Positions 33,525-41,391 of a stretch of 54,304 nt of DNA are shown in pieces. This stretch comes from Deltaproteobacteria bacterium. GTDB taxonomy: Bacteria > Myxococcota_A > UBA9160 > JAFDET01. The stretch lies in assembly GCA_019310195.1 (NCBI GenBank), contig JAFDET010000002.1:1-54304 (forward strand). The letters run 5' to 3'. A model generated the notes under the pieces. That model had not been told where the DNA came from and searched no databases. It was given only the letters and a program-made list of their open reading frames with translations. The translations under genes and the position numbers were made by a program. Each line of letters opens with the position of its first letter. The stretch's first letter is position 1.

Positions 33525-33563
33525 CGGGACCCGGAACTGACGGGACTGTCCCGTCAGTTCCGG
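33515..33563. repeat. REP-like palindrome with tandem copy, acting as convergent terminator
   Basis: CCGGAACTGACGGGAC occurs twice in tandem (33515-33530 and 33531-33546), followed after one base by its exact reverse complement (33548-33563). The second and third copies make a 16-base perfect stem centred on GGGACTGTCCC. The first copy overlaps the engB stop codon. It lies between the engB and cofE ends and would stop transcription from both sides. Confidence 0.8.
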
Positions 33564-33567
33564 TTGG

Positions 33568-34320
33568 TTAGCGGAAGAGGTCGCCGGCGGGGTTTCGCAG
33601 GATGCTGGCCAGGGGGGCGTCGCCGTGGATCGTCACGCCTTCGATCCACACCGCGGGGATGCCTGAGGCCTTCTCCATCAGGAGCCCGGCGGCGGCGGCG
33701 AGCTGGTCGGCGGTGGCGCTGACGGTGACCTGCAGGTCGCGTCCGGACAGGTCGCGCGTGCCACGTGCGTCCGTCAGCGGGGCCAGGCCCGCGCAGCCGA
33801 TCGCCTGATCCACCAGGCCCTCGCGCCAGGGCCGGCCGAAGGTGTCCGACACCACGACTCCCAGGCGCTCGTCCGGCCCTGCCAGCGCGTCGCGCAGGCG
33901 TCGCGCCGAGGCGTCCGGGTCCTCGGGCAGCAGCACGGCTACGTCCGGGCCGGGGGCGTTGGAGAGGTCGACCCCGGCGTTGGCGCACACGAAGCCGTGG
34001 TGGGTCTCGGTGATGAGGACGCCGTGCCCGCGGCGCACGATGCGCCGGCTCTCGCGCAGCACCAGCTCCACCTGGCGAGGATCCTTGCCGTCCTCCGCGG
34101 CGATGCGCTGCGCCTCGGGTCCGGGCTCCAGCGAGGACAGCTCGACCAGCCGGCCCTCGGCCTTGGAGACCACCTTCTGGCACACCACCAGGGCGCCGTC
34201 GCGTAACTCGATACCCGCCCGCTCGGCTGCCGCTCGCAGCAGCAGCGCCAGGTCGTCGCCCGGCGCTACGGCGGGCACCCCTTGCAGGGCGCGCAGGCGG
34301 ATCTCCGGCGTCGCCGTCAC
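33568..34320 (-). CDS. cofE: Coenzyme F420-0:L-glutamate ligase
   Basis: A 250-residue protein starting GTG 34320, overlapping the cofC stop (GTGA). It adds glutamates to F420-0 using GTP. Family features: VPAVAPGDDLALLL, VVCQKVVSKAEGR (conserved Gln-Lys/Lys), ANAGVDLSN, VVSDTFGRPWR and LMEKASGIPAVWIEG. The length equals the stand-alone archaeal CofE; the nitroreductase-like domain of actinobacterial FbiB is absent. Last gene of the DUF4124-cofD-cofC-cofE group. Confidence 0.94.
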   Translation of the reverse strand: MTATPEIRLRALQGVPAVAPGDDLALLLRAAAERAGIELRDGALVVCQKVVSKAEGRLVELSSLEPGPEAQRIAAEDGKDPRQVELVLRESRRIVRRGHGVLITETHHGFVCANAGVDLSNAPGPDVAVLLPEDPDASARRLRDALAGPDERLGVVVSDTFGRPWREGLVDQAIGCAGLAPLTDARGTRDLSGRDLQVTVSATADQLAAAAGLLMEKASGIPAVWIEGVTIHGDAPLASILRNPAGDLFR

Positions 34321-34970
34321 GCCCGACCCTCGTCCCAGCCCAGACGCTCGAGCAGCGCGCGCGTGCGCTTGCCTCCGCCGCTCGAGGCCAGAAAGGCGTC
34401 CACGTCCTCGGCTCCATCCAGGTCCACCTGCAGCGAGGGGAGGGACAGCTCCCGCAGCGTTACGCCGGCCCGCTGGGCGGCCTCTCGGTGGCGCGCTGCG
34501 CTGTCGGGCCCGAAGGCGTTGGGGAAGGCATCGGGGGGCGAGCGCAGCAGGGCCGTGGTGCCGCCGTCGCCTGAGGGCGCCAGCACGGCCCAGGGCGGCT
34601 GCATGGCGCGGCCCGCGGCGAGCAGCGCGCCCAGGTCTGCGGGGGTCGCGCCGGCTACGTCGCCCAGCACGACCAGCAGGGCATCCAGGCCGCGAGCGGC
34701 GAGCCGCTCGGCGCCCACGGCCAGCGACGGGTTGAGTCCGGCGTCGTCCAGCAGCAGCGCCTCGGCTCCCTGGGCCTCGGCCACGCGAGCGGCCTCCGGG
34801 TCCTCGGTGACGACCGCCACCACGTCCAGCTCTGGCACCGCCAGCAGCGCCTCCAGCACGTCCTCGAGCATGGCGCGCGCCAGCCGCGGCAGGGCGTCGC
34901 CGGGCAGCGCCTCCCGCAGCCGCGACTTGGCGGCATCCAGACGCTTGACGGGAACCAGCGCGGCGATCAT
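34317..34970 (-). CDS. cofC: 2-phospho-L-lactate (or related 3-carbon acid) guanylyltransferase
   Basis: A 217-residue nucleotidyltransferase, ATG 34970 overlapping the cofD stop as ATGA. Motifs: ALVPVKRLDAAKSRL at the N-terminus (GTP-binding), VVTEDPEAARVAEAQGAE, LLVVLGDVAGATPADL (the metal-binding aspartate) and LAPSGDGGTTALLRSPP, with PNAFGPDSAARHREAA. It makes the GDP-activated side chain for F420. The accepted acid may be 2-phospholactate, phosphoenolpyruvate or 3-phosphoglycerate depending on lineage; this cannot be decided by eye. Confidence 0.93.
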   Translation of the reverse strand: MIAALVPVKRLDAAKSRLREALPGDALPRLARAMLEDVLEALLAVPELDVVAVVTEDPEAARVAEAQGAEALLLDDAGLNPSLAVGAERLAARGLDALLVVLGDVAGATPADLGALLAAGRAMQPPWAVLAPSGDGGTTALLRSPPDAFPNAFGPDSAARHREAAQRAGVTLRELSLPSLQVDLDGAEDVDAFLASSGGGKRTRALLERLGWDEGRA

Positions 34971-35923
34971 TGCAGCTCGCGGGCCAGGTCGAGCGCGGCC
35001 TGCGCCAGGCGCGCAGCCGCGTCGCGGTCGCGCATGATGGTGTCCACCGCCACGGCGCGCAGGCCCAGGGCCTCGACGTCGCCGGTCTGCTCCGCGTCGC
35101 GCCGGTCCAGGACGAAGCCGGAGACCCATTCCCGGTACAGACCGGCCACGCCCCGCGCCGAGACCTCGACGCCGATGCCTCGCAGCAGCCGGTCCGCGGG
35201 CCCCTTGATCGGAGCGCCGCCGACGATCGGGGAGACGGCCACGACCGGAGCCTTGGAGCGGGTCACGGCCTCGCGCACGCCCGGAACCTCCAGGATCGGG
35301 CCGATGGAGACCACCGGATTGCTGGGGCACACCAGCACCACGTCGGCGGCGTCCAGCAGCTCGCAGAGCCCCGGGGTTGGACGGGCGGCGCGGGCGGCCG
35401 ACAGGTCGACGCCGTGCACGTCGTCCGGCGCTCCGTCTCGGGCCAGGTACTCCTCGAAGTGCACGCGGCGATCGCCTCCGAGCTGGACGTAGGTCGGGCA
35501 AGGATCCTCGGACATGGGAACGATGCGCGCGTCGACGCCGTAGGCGCGGCGCACCTCGTCGGTGGCTGCGGCCAGCCCGGCGCCTTCCTGGAGCCGAAGC
35601 GTGCGGTGCAGGCAGGTGGCCAGGTCGCGGTCTCCCAGGCGGAACCAGGTCTCGTGGCCCAGGGCGCCCAGGGCGTCCACGGTGTGGAAGCTGTCGCCCT
35701 CCAGGCCGTAGCCGCGCTCGCGGTCCACGCGATCGGCCAGGGTGTAGGTGACGATGTCCAGGTCGGGCGACACGTGCACGCCGTAAAAGACGGCGTCGTC
35801 GCCCGTGTTCACCACGGCCGTGACCTGGCTCGGCGAGACCACCTCCACCAGCCCGCGCAGGAAGCGGGCGGCGCCCACACCTCCGGCCAGGGCCACCACG
35901 GAGACGGGTTCGGGCGAGGCCAC
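34967..35923 (-). CDS. cofD: 2-phospho-L-lactate transferase (F420-0 forming)
   Basis: A 318-residue protein. GTG 35923 is chosen because AGGAG lies six bases upstream and it puts VVALAGGVGAARFLRGLVEV near the N-terminus. It joins the activated acid to Fo. Diagnostic segments: VNTGDDAVFYGVHVSPDLD, YTLADRVDRERGYGLEGDSF, WFRLGDRDLATCLHRT, VVLVCPSNPVVSIGPIL and VVAVSPIVGGAPIKGPAD. The Fo synthase genes (cofG/cofH or fbiC) are not in the window. Confidence 0.95.
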   Translation of the reverse strand: MASPEPVSVVALAGGVGAARFLRGLVEVVSPSQVTAVVNTGDDAVFYGVHVSPDLDIVTYTLADRVDRERGYGLEGDSFHTVDALGALGHETWFRLGDRDLATCLHRTLRLQEGAGLAAATDEVRRAYGVDARIVPMSEDPCPTYVQLGGDRRVHFEEYLARDGAPDDVHGVDLSAARAARPTPGLCELLDAADVVLVCPSNPVVSIGPILEVPGVREAVTRSKAPVVAVSPIVGGAPIKGPADRLLRGIGVEVSARGVAGLYREWVSGFVLDRRDAEQTGDVEALGLRAVAVDTIMRDRDAAARLAQAALDLARELQ

Positions 35924-35933
35924 GCGCAGGCTC

Positions 35934-36743
35934 CTAGTTGGCCTGCTCGAGCGCGCGGCGCTCGGCACGCAGCGCGGCAATCTGCCCCTGCAGCTCCGGG
36001 AAGCGGCGTGCCAGCTCCTCGAGCTCGGGCACTCCGTAGAGCGGCGCCGGCTGTCCGTCCACTTCCTTGGCCACGCTGATCAGCTCCTTGAGGCGCCGCT
36101 CCTCCTTGGCCAACTCCACCTCCAGTCCCGCGATCTGCTGATCCAGCTCGTTGCGGCGGGCCAGCATGGCCGGATCCAGCGTGGCCGGCTCGCCGTCGAT
36201 CAGCGGCTCTTCGCCGTCGCGGAAGTCGCCTTCGCGCACGCTGCCACCTTCCGGCTCCGATCCCGCATCCTGCACCGAGTAGATGTCGGAGCGGGTCGGC
36301 GGTCCGGTCAGCGGCGGGTACGGTGCCGGGCTGGTGGTTCCGGTTGCGGCCCCGGCGGCCGCGGCTCCGGCCGCAACCGTTGCCGTTCCGGCGGCAGCGC
36401 CTGTGGGCGGCGCGGTGCCGGTGAAGGTGTCCGCGGCCGACGCGGTCCCTGCGGGCGCACCCGCGTTCGGCGCAGGGGTAGCGCCTGCCACCCCGGTGGC
36501 GGGGGGAGCCGGAGCCGGCGGCGGCGGCGGGATTGCCTGCTCGGCTCGAATCTCGTCGACGTCGCGGATCTTGTTGCGCAGGTTCTTGGGGACTCGCTTC
36601 CGGTCCGTGGTGTAGTGGGCGATCCCGTTCTCATCGACCCACTTGTAGATGGTGGGGCGTTCGGTTTCTTCCTCCGCCGCGTGGCTGGCGCCGGCGCAGA
36701 GGAGCGGGATCGCAAGCGCCGCCGCGGCGCCCAGCCTTCGCAT
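35934..36743 (-). CDS. Periplasmic DUF4124-domain protein
   Basis: A 269-residue protein, ATG 36743, with a signal peptide (MRRLGAAAALAIPLLCAGAS then HAAEEE). Residues about 30-60 form a DUF4124 domain (TIYKWVDENGIAHYTTDRKR), a small beta unit found in Gram-negative envelope proteins. A 90-residue Ala/Pro/Gly/Thr-rich linker follows, then a charged coiled coil (MLARRNELDQQIAGLEVELA to ALRAERRALEQ). It lies 11 bases upstream of cofD and is probably cotranscribed, although no functional link to F420 is known. Confidence 0.82.
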   Translation of the reverse strand: MRRLGAAAALAIPLLCAGASHAAEEETERPTIYKWVDENGIAHYTTDRKRVPKNLRNKIRDVDEIRAEQAIPPPPPAPAPPATGVAGATPAPNAGAPAGTASAADTFTGTAPPTGAAAGTATVAAGAAAAGAATGTTSPAPYPPLTGPPTRSDIYSVQDAGSEPEGGSVREGDFRDGEEPLIDGEPATLDPAMLARRNELDQQIAGLEVELAKEERRLKELISVAKEVDGQPAPLYGVPELEELARRFPELQGQIAALRAERRALEQAN

Positions 36744-36907
36744 GCGCCGGAGTGTCGAGAACGCCCCTGGGAAGGTCAAGCGGCGTCGACGGGTCTCGCG
36801 TGGTCGAGCGTTCCCGTCGGGGGAAGGCGGATTCTTCACATCCAGGGCCTGTGGTGCTCGCTGCGGCCGCAGCAGCGGCGGCACGCCGCTTGCTCTGTGC
36901 GTCCCAC

Positions 36908-38446
36908 GTGACGCGCGCATCCTGGAAAGATCGGATCCTGCTGGGCATCGTTCTTGCCGCATCGGCTGTGCCGGCCGCGGCCGAGGGCCCGCGCTCCTGG
37001 CAGCGCGTCGAGGGGCCGGCACGCAGCGCACCGCTGACGGCGCTGGCCGTCGACGGAAGCGGGCATCTGGCGGTGGCCGCCGAAGGCCGCGTCTGGGTGC
37101 GCGGCGCCGCGGGCTGGCGCAGCCAGGCGGTTCGCGGCCCGCTGAGCGATCTGGCATTCGACGGCGGAGCGCTCTGGATCGCCGGCGAGCAGGGCGTCTG
37201 GTGGCTCTCCGAGGACGCGCGCCTGGAGCCCCGGCACCCCGGGGCAGGCGAGCGCGACCGCCGTGTGGCGAGGATCGCGGCGCTCGCCGGCCTGGTGGCG
37301 GCAGCGGGGGATGGCGGCGTCTTCGCGCGGGCGCCGGGCGGGCCGTGGCAGGCTTTGCGCGAGGGCATTCCCTCACGCCCGGCGACGGCCATTTTTCTCA
37401 GGAAATCAGTCATTTCGGAGGGAACCTTCGAGGTCTGGTCGAGTGTCGATGGGAGGCTGTACCGCGCGGTGCTGAGCGCGGATGGCGAGACTCTGGAGGC
37501 CACCCCCTGGCAGCGGGTCGCACTCGACGGCCCCGGTGGAGGCGCGATTCGCGATCTCGCCGAGGGGCCCGGCGGCAGCCTGGTGGCGCTGGGCGCGGGC
37601 TGGCTCGCCGGTGAGGTTCCCGATGCCGCCTGGACCCGCCACAGGCTCGTGCTGCCGCCCGGGGCCGAAGCCCGGCGCGTCCGCTTCGCCGCTGGAGGCT
37701 GGTTTCTCGCCAGCGATCGCGGCGTGCTGCTGGGGCGCCCGCCCGAGACGTCGCTGCACCGCGCCGAGCCGCCGGTCGGCCGCGCAGCGGCGCTGGCGGT
37801 CGAGGCGGCGGGGAGCGTCGTGTACGCGGCCACCGAGGAGGGGCTCTTCGAGTCGTGGCCGGAACGCAGCGCACCCGCCGCCGAGCTGCAGCTCCCGCCC
37901 GAGCGGATCCGGGACGATCCGGCGGTGGGCGTCGTTCAGCGCGCGGCGCTGATCTACCTGGGTCTGGGGCCCGCGCGGATGCGCGATCTGCGCCGACGCG
38001 TCGACCGGCGTGGCTGGCTGCCGCGGGTCGATCTGCGCGCGGGCGCCGGGCTGCAGCGGGATCGCAGCCGCGACTTCGATCAATCGTTCGTGTCCGGGGC
38101 GCTGCGCGAGCTGCTGGACGAAGAGCTCGAGCGGCGCCACGACGCCTCCTTGAGCCTCACCCTTTCGTGGGATCTGGGCGACGGCGTCTTCGACCCGGAG
38201 GTCATCGATCTGTCCCGAGAGGCCCGCGCCGTGATCGAGCTGCGCGACGACGTCCTGGACGAGATCAACCGCCTCTACTTCGAGCGGCGCCGGACCCTGG
38301 TCTCGCTGTCCGGCCTGGACCCGGGCGACGGCGCCGAGGCGATCCGCCTGCGCCTGCGGGCCGACGAGCTCGCGGCCGGCCTCGACTCCTGGACGGGCGG
38401 CTGGTTCAGCCGCCACACGCCGCGACTCGCGTCCGCCCTGCCATGA
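36908..38446 (+). CDS. Exported propeller-like protein of unknown function
   Basis: A 512-residue protein; GTG 36908 is preferred because it yields a signal peptide (MTRASWKDRILLGIVLAASA then VPAAAEG). Residues about 35-330 show repeated blade-like units (LTALAVDGSGHLAVAAEGRV, LSDLAFDGGALWIAGEQGVW, RIAALAGLVAAAGDGGVFAR), suggesting a beta-propeller. From residue 335 the protein is helical with RMRDLRRRVDRRGWLPRVDL and a final coiled stretch ending near RLRLRADELAAGLD. The helical part resembles outer-membrane-associated proteins with periplasmic helices, but I do not recognise the family. Divergent from the DUF4124 gene. Confidence 0.75.
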   Translation: MTRASWKDRILLGIVLAASAVPAAAEGPRSWQRVEGPARSAPLTALAVDGSGHLAVAAEGRVWVRGAAGWRSQAVRGPLSDLAFDGGALWIAGEQGVWWLSEDARLEPRHPGAGERDRRVARIAALAGLVAAAGDGGVFARAPGGPWQALREGIPSRPATAIFLRKSVISEGTFEVWSSVDGRLYRAVLSADGETLEATPWQRVALDGPGGGAIRDLAEGPGGSLVALGAGWLAGEVPDAAWTRHRLVLPPGAEARRVRFAAGGWFLASDRGVLLGRPPETSLHRAEPPVGRAAALAVEAAGSVVYAATEEGLFESWPERSAPAAELQLPPERIRDDPAVGVVQRAALIYLGLGPARMRDLRRRVDRRGWLPRVDLRAGAGLQRDRSRDFDQSFVSGALRELLDEELERRHDASLSLTLSWDLGDGVFDPEVIDLSREARAVIELRDDVLDEINRLYFERRRTLVSLSGLDPGDGAEAIRLRLRADELAAGLDSWTGGWFSRHTPRLASALP

Positions 38447-38472
38447 AGCACTCACCCCACAAGGAGGAAACC

Positions 38473-39099
38473 ATGCACAGTCTGACCCTCGCCGCGGCCC
38501 TGATCGCGGTCTTCGCCGGCGCGCCGGCCGCGGCCGCGCTGCCGCTCATCTCCGAGGTCTTCTACGACGCCACCGGTTCCGACGACGGTCTCACCTTCGT
38601 GGAGCTGGCCGGCACGCCCGGCGGCACCCTGGAGGGGCTGGTCCTCGAAGGGGTGAACGGGGCCGATGGCGCCGTGGGCCCAAGCCTGGCTCTCAGCGGC
38701 ACGTTCCCGGCCGATGGGCTCTTCGTGCTGGCCGACGAGCTCTCGGGAGGGGGCACCTCGGTCATCGACGCGGATCTGGTGGCCCCATTCGAGCTCCAGA
38801 ACGGACCGGACTCGGTGGTGCTGCGCCAGGGAGCCAACATCCTGGACGCGGTCGGCTACGGGGTCTTCGGCGCCGGGGACGTCTTTGCCGGGGAGGGGAC
38901 ACCGGCGCCGGATGCGCCGGGCGGCTCCAGCCTGGTGCGGCGCCTCGCCGACGTGGACACGGACGACAACGCCGCCGACTTCGAGGTGCACGCGCTGCCG
39001 ACGCCCGGCAGTGCGGTCCGCTCCGTGCCCGAGCCCGGCGCGGTCTGGCTGTGCGCCGTGGGCCTGGTGGCCCTGGCCCGAGCCCGGCCCCGGCTCTAG
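38473..39099 (+). CDS. Lamin-tail-like PEP-CTERM exported protein
   Basis: A 208-residue protein; ATG 38473 has a perfect AAGGAGGAAACC upstream, so the in-frame ATG at 38443 is not used. It has a signal peptide (LAAALIAVFAGAPAAAA), then a lamin-tail-type beta domain (LPLISEVFYDATGSDDGLTF, VELAGTPGGTLEGLVLEGV, FELQNGPDSVVLRQGANILD). The C-terminus is a PEP-CTERM sorting tail: VPEPGAVWLCAVGLVALA followed by arginines. Such tails are recognised by exosortases, associated with exopolysaccharide production; none is encoded here. The TTTC-tailed hairpin at 39113 ends the unit. Confidence 0.85.
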   Translation: MHSLTLAAALIAVFAGAPAAAALPLISEVFYDATGSDDGLTFVELAGTPGGTLEGLVLEGVNGADGAVGPSLALSGTFPADGLFVLADELSGGGTSVIDADLVAPFELQNGPDSVVLRQGANILDAVGYGVFGAGDVFAGEGTPAPDAPGGSSLVRRLADVDTDDNAADFEVHALPTPGSAVRSVPEPGAVWLCAVGLVALARARPRL

Positions 39100-39112
39100 C
39101 TCGGGCCGTCAC

Positions 39113-39131
39113 CCCCGGGAAGCCGGGGTTT
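39113..39131 (+). terminator. Intrinsic terminator after the PEP-CTERM gene
   Basis: CCCCGG (39113-39118), GAAG tetraloop and CCGGGG (39123-39128), followed by TTTC. Compact stem and short T-run directly after a stop codon. Confidence 0.65.
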
Positions 39132-39141
39132 CAGGAGCGGC

Positions 39142-39189
39142 CGGGTTTCGCCGATAACGCCGTCCGGCGGGCGGACCCGGTGAAACCCG
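39142..39189. promoter_or_regulatory. Inverted repeat enclosing a GCCGATAA box
   Basis: CGGGTTTC (39142-39149) and GAAACCCG (39182-39189) are exact inverses. Immediately inside the left arm is GCCGATAA (39150-39157), identical to the sigma-28 (FliA) -10 consensus on the plus strand. No TAAA-type -35 is found at the expected 15-base distance. It lies about 130 bases before the gene at 39289. Confidence 0.35.
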
Positions 39190-39288
39190 AGCCGCGCCGG
39201 GGCCCGAACGCGCTCTCTTGCTTGCGCGCGTCGGGACCCTCGCGCACACTCGGCGCCACCGCGTCCGCTCGGGGGGGACGGACCCGGC

Positions 39289-39762
39289 ATGCTGTCCGGC
39301 TTCAATACGAATATCCGACACCGCGACGTGCTGTTTCACGCGCAGACCGAGGACAGCGGTGTCCGGAACCCGCACATCATCACGCACCTGTATCACCACG
39401 GGACCATCCTGGCGTCTCAGAAGAGCCAGTACTCGCATCTGCTGGACTCGGCGGACCTCGAGGCCGAGGTGAAGAGCCTGATGGAAGCCCAGCACAAGTC
39501 GATGCTGAAGAAGCTGCGCGCCGGCGGCTTCGACTCGGTGATCGACGAGCGCCTGGGCCACCTGTTGCCGGGGCTCGACGAGACGGGTGCGACCACCCAT
39601 CCGGAAACGCCCCCGGTGACGCCGGAGCCCACGCCGATGCCCGAGGAGGCGGTCGAGGGGCGCTCGTTCGGCCAGGGCATCGTCACCGAGAAGCCCCTGG
39701 ACGAGGTCGTTCTCGAGTACCTGGTGGACGCGGCGCGCAAGCGCAAGCGCCCCGGCCGGTGA
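39289..39762 (+). CDS. Conserved hypothetical protein preceding ftsEX
   Basis: A 157-residue protein starting ATG 39289. It begins FNTNIRHRDVLFHAQTEDSG, continues PHIITHLYHHGTILASQKSQ, then a helix containing EAEVKSLMEAQHKSMLKKLR, a Pro/Glu-rich linker and a C-terminal helix rich in Lys/Arg. No signal peptide or membrane segment. The first 90 residues look like a strongly constrained small beta-alpha domain rich in His. I do not recognise it. It ends seven bases before ftsE and heads the ftsE-ftsX-envC-ctpA series, so it may work with the divisome or be regulated alongside it. Confidence 0.7.
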   Translation: MLSGFNTNIRHRDVLFHAQTEDSGVRNPHIITHLYHHGTILASQKSQYSHLLDSADLEAEVKSLMEAQHKSMLKKLRAGGFDSVIDERLGHLLPGLDETGATTHPETPPVTPEPTPMPEEAVEGRSFGQGIVTEKPLDEVVLEYLVDAARKRKRPGR

Positions 39763-39769
39763 CCCGCGC

Positions 39770-40489
39770 GTGACGAGCCCCGCCGGCGATGCGCCCCGCC
39801 GCGATGCGCTCGTCCAGATGTATCACGTCTCCAAGTCCTACCTGCCGGGCACCTTCGCGCTGCGCGACGTCACCCTGGAGGTGCACAAGGGCGAGTTCGT
39901 CTTCCTGACCGGGCCCAGCGGCGCCGGCAAGACCACGCTGCTCAAGCTGCTGTTCGCCGCCGAGCAGCCCAGCGAGGGCCAGATCGTGCTGCGCGGTCGC
40001 AACATCGCCAGGCTGCGCGACTCGGCGATCCCCGGGCTGCGCCGACGCATCGGGGTCGTGTTCCAGGATTTCAAGCTTCTCACGCGCCGCAGCGTGGAGG
40101 ACAACGTGGCCATCGCCCTCGAGGTGCTGGGCCGCCATCCGCGCGAGATTCGCCGCCGCACCTTCGGGCTGCTCAAGCAGGTGGGGCTCCAACACCGCCG
40201 CCACCATCTGCCGCTCTCCCTCTCGGGCGGGGAACAGCAGCGCATCGCCTTGGCCCGGGCGCTGGCCGGCGAGCCCGAGCTGCTGCTCGCCGACGAGCCC
40301 ACCGGCAACCTGGATCCCGATCTCACCCTGGAGATCATGGACCTGATCGCCCATGCCTCGGCCCGGGGCACGACGGTGATCGTGGCCACCCACGACCACT
40401 CGCTGGTGGAGCGCTACGGCCGGCGCACGCTCCACCTGGAGGGGGGCCGTGTGAAGGAAGACGCCGCAGCGGCCGGTCCGCGCCGGTGA
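39770..40489 (+). CDS. ftsE: Cell-division ATP-binding protein FtsE
   Basis: A 239-residue ABC ATPase, GTG 39770. Walker A GPSGAGKTT, signature LSGGEQQR, Walker B LLLADEPTGNLD, and H-loop ATHDH are intact. The region YHVSKSYLPGTFALRDVTLE near the N-terminus is typical of FtsE. ATP hydrolysis by FtsE drives FtsX conformational change that activates EnvC and, through it, murein amidases at the septum. Stop overlaps the ftsX start (GTGA). Confidence 0.95.
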   Translation: MTSPAGDAPRRDALVQMYHVSKSYLPGTFALRDVTLEVHKGEFVFLTGPSGAGKTTLLKLLFAAEQPSEGQIVLRGRNIARLRDSAIPGLRRRIGVVFQDFKLLTRRSVEDNVAIALEVLGRHPREIRRRTFGLLKQVGLQHRRHHLPLSLSGGEQQRIALARALAGEPELLLADEPTGNLDPDLTLEIMDLIAHASARGTTVIVATHDHSLVERYGRRTLHLEGGRVKEDAAAAGPRR

Positions 40490-41391
40490 GCCGCCTCGCT
40501 GCGGACCTGCGCTACTTCACGCGCACCTCGCTCTCGGGCCTGCGCACCAGCACGGTCACCAGCGTCGTCTCCGCCACCACCATCGGGGTGGCGCTGGTGC
40601 TGGTGGGCGCCTTCGTGCTGCTGCTGCGCAACATGGAGGGCCTGCTGGACAGCTTCGGCGACGACCTGCGCGTCACCGCCTACCTGGAGGACGCGCTCGA
40701 GCCGTCGGCCCACGCCGCGCTGGCGGATCGCGTCTCCACCATCGAGGGCGTCCAGGAGGTCGAGGTGGTCAGCAAGGAGGAGGCGCTGCGGCGCTTCCAG
40801 GAGGGCGTGGGTCGCACCACGGGCCTGCTGGCCGCCCTGGAGGAGAACCCGCTGCCCGCCTCGCTGGAGATCAGCCTGAACGATGCGCGGCGCACGCCCG
40901 AGGGCCTGCGCGTGGTGGTGGAGGCGCTGGACGGCCTGCCCGGTGTGGCCGACCTGGCCTACGGCCAGGAGTGGGTGGAGGGCTATGCGCGGGTGGTGGG
41001 TCTGGTGCGCGGCGTCGCGCTGGGCGTGGGCTGCGTGCTCGCCCTGGCCACGCTGCTGATCGTCGCCAACACGATCCGACTGGCGGTCTACGCGCGCCGC
41101 GACGAGCTGGAGATCCTCTCGCTGGTGGGTGCCAGCCGCCCCTTCATCGCAACCCCGTTCCTGGTGGAAGGCGCGATCCAGGGCGCGCTGGGCGGCGTTC
41201 TGGCGGTGGCGGCCCTGTATGTGCTCTTCCGCGTGGCGTTGCCCGAGATCGAGGCGGGGCTCACCGTCCTGCTCGGCTTCGCCGAGCCCCGCTTCCTGGA
41301 TTTCCGCAGCGTGCTCAGCCTGATCGGCGCCGGCGCGCTCCTGGGCCTGGTGGGCTCCGCGGTGGCGGTGATGCAGGGGCTGCGCAAGTGA
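40486..41391 (+). CDS. ftsX: Cell-division protein FtsX (permease-like)
   Basis: A 301-residue membrane protein, GTG 40486. Four membrane segments: near residues 20-45 (TVTSVVSATTIGVALVLVGA), 170-195 (ALGVGCVLALATLLIVANTI), 220-245 and 275-297. Between the first two is a periplasmic domain of about 110 residues (DDLRVTAYLEDALEPSA to LAYGQEW) that contacts EnvC. The IRLAVYARRDELEILSLVGA element after TM2 is the conserved cytoplasmic coupling region. Overlaps envC by GTGA. Confidence 0.95.
   Translation: MSRLAADLRYFTRTSLSGLRTSTVTSVVSATTIGVALVLVGAFVLLLRNMEGLLDSFGDDLRVTAYLEDALEPSAHAALADRVSTIEGVQEVEVVSKEEALRRFQEGVGRTTGLLAALEENPLPASLEISLNDARRTPEGLRVVVEALDGLPGVADLAYGQEWVEGYARVVGLVRGVALGVGCVLALATLLIVANTIRLAVYARRDELEILSLVGASRPFIATPFLVEGAIQGALGGVLAVAALYVLFRVALPEIEAGLTVLLGFAEPRFLDFRSVLSLIGAGALLGLVGSAVAVMQGLRK

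Noticed and set aside
39140..39200. Possible c-di-GMP riboswitch before the 39289 gene
   Set aside because: The paired arms are present, but the conserved GEMM core sequences are not, so only an inverted repeat is reported.
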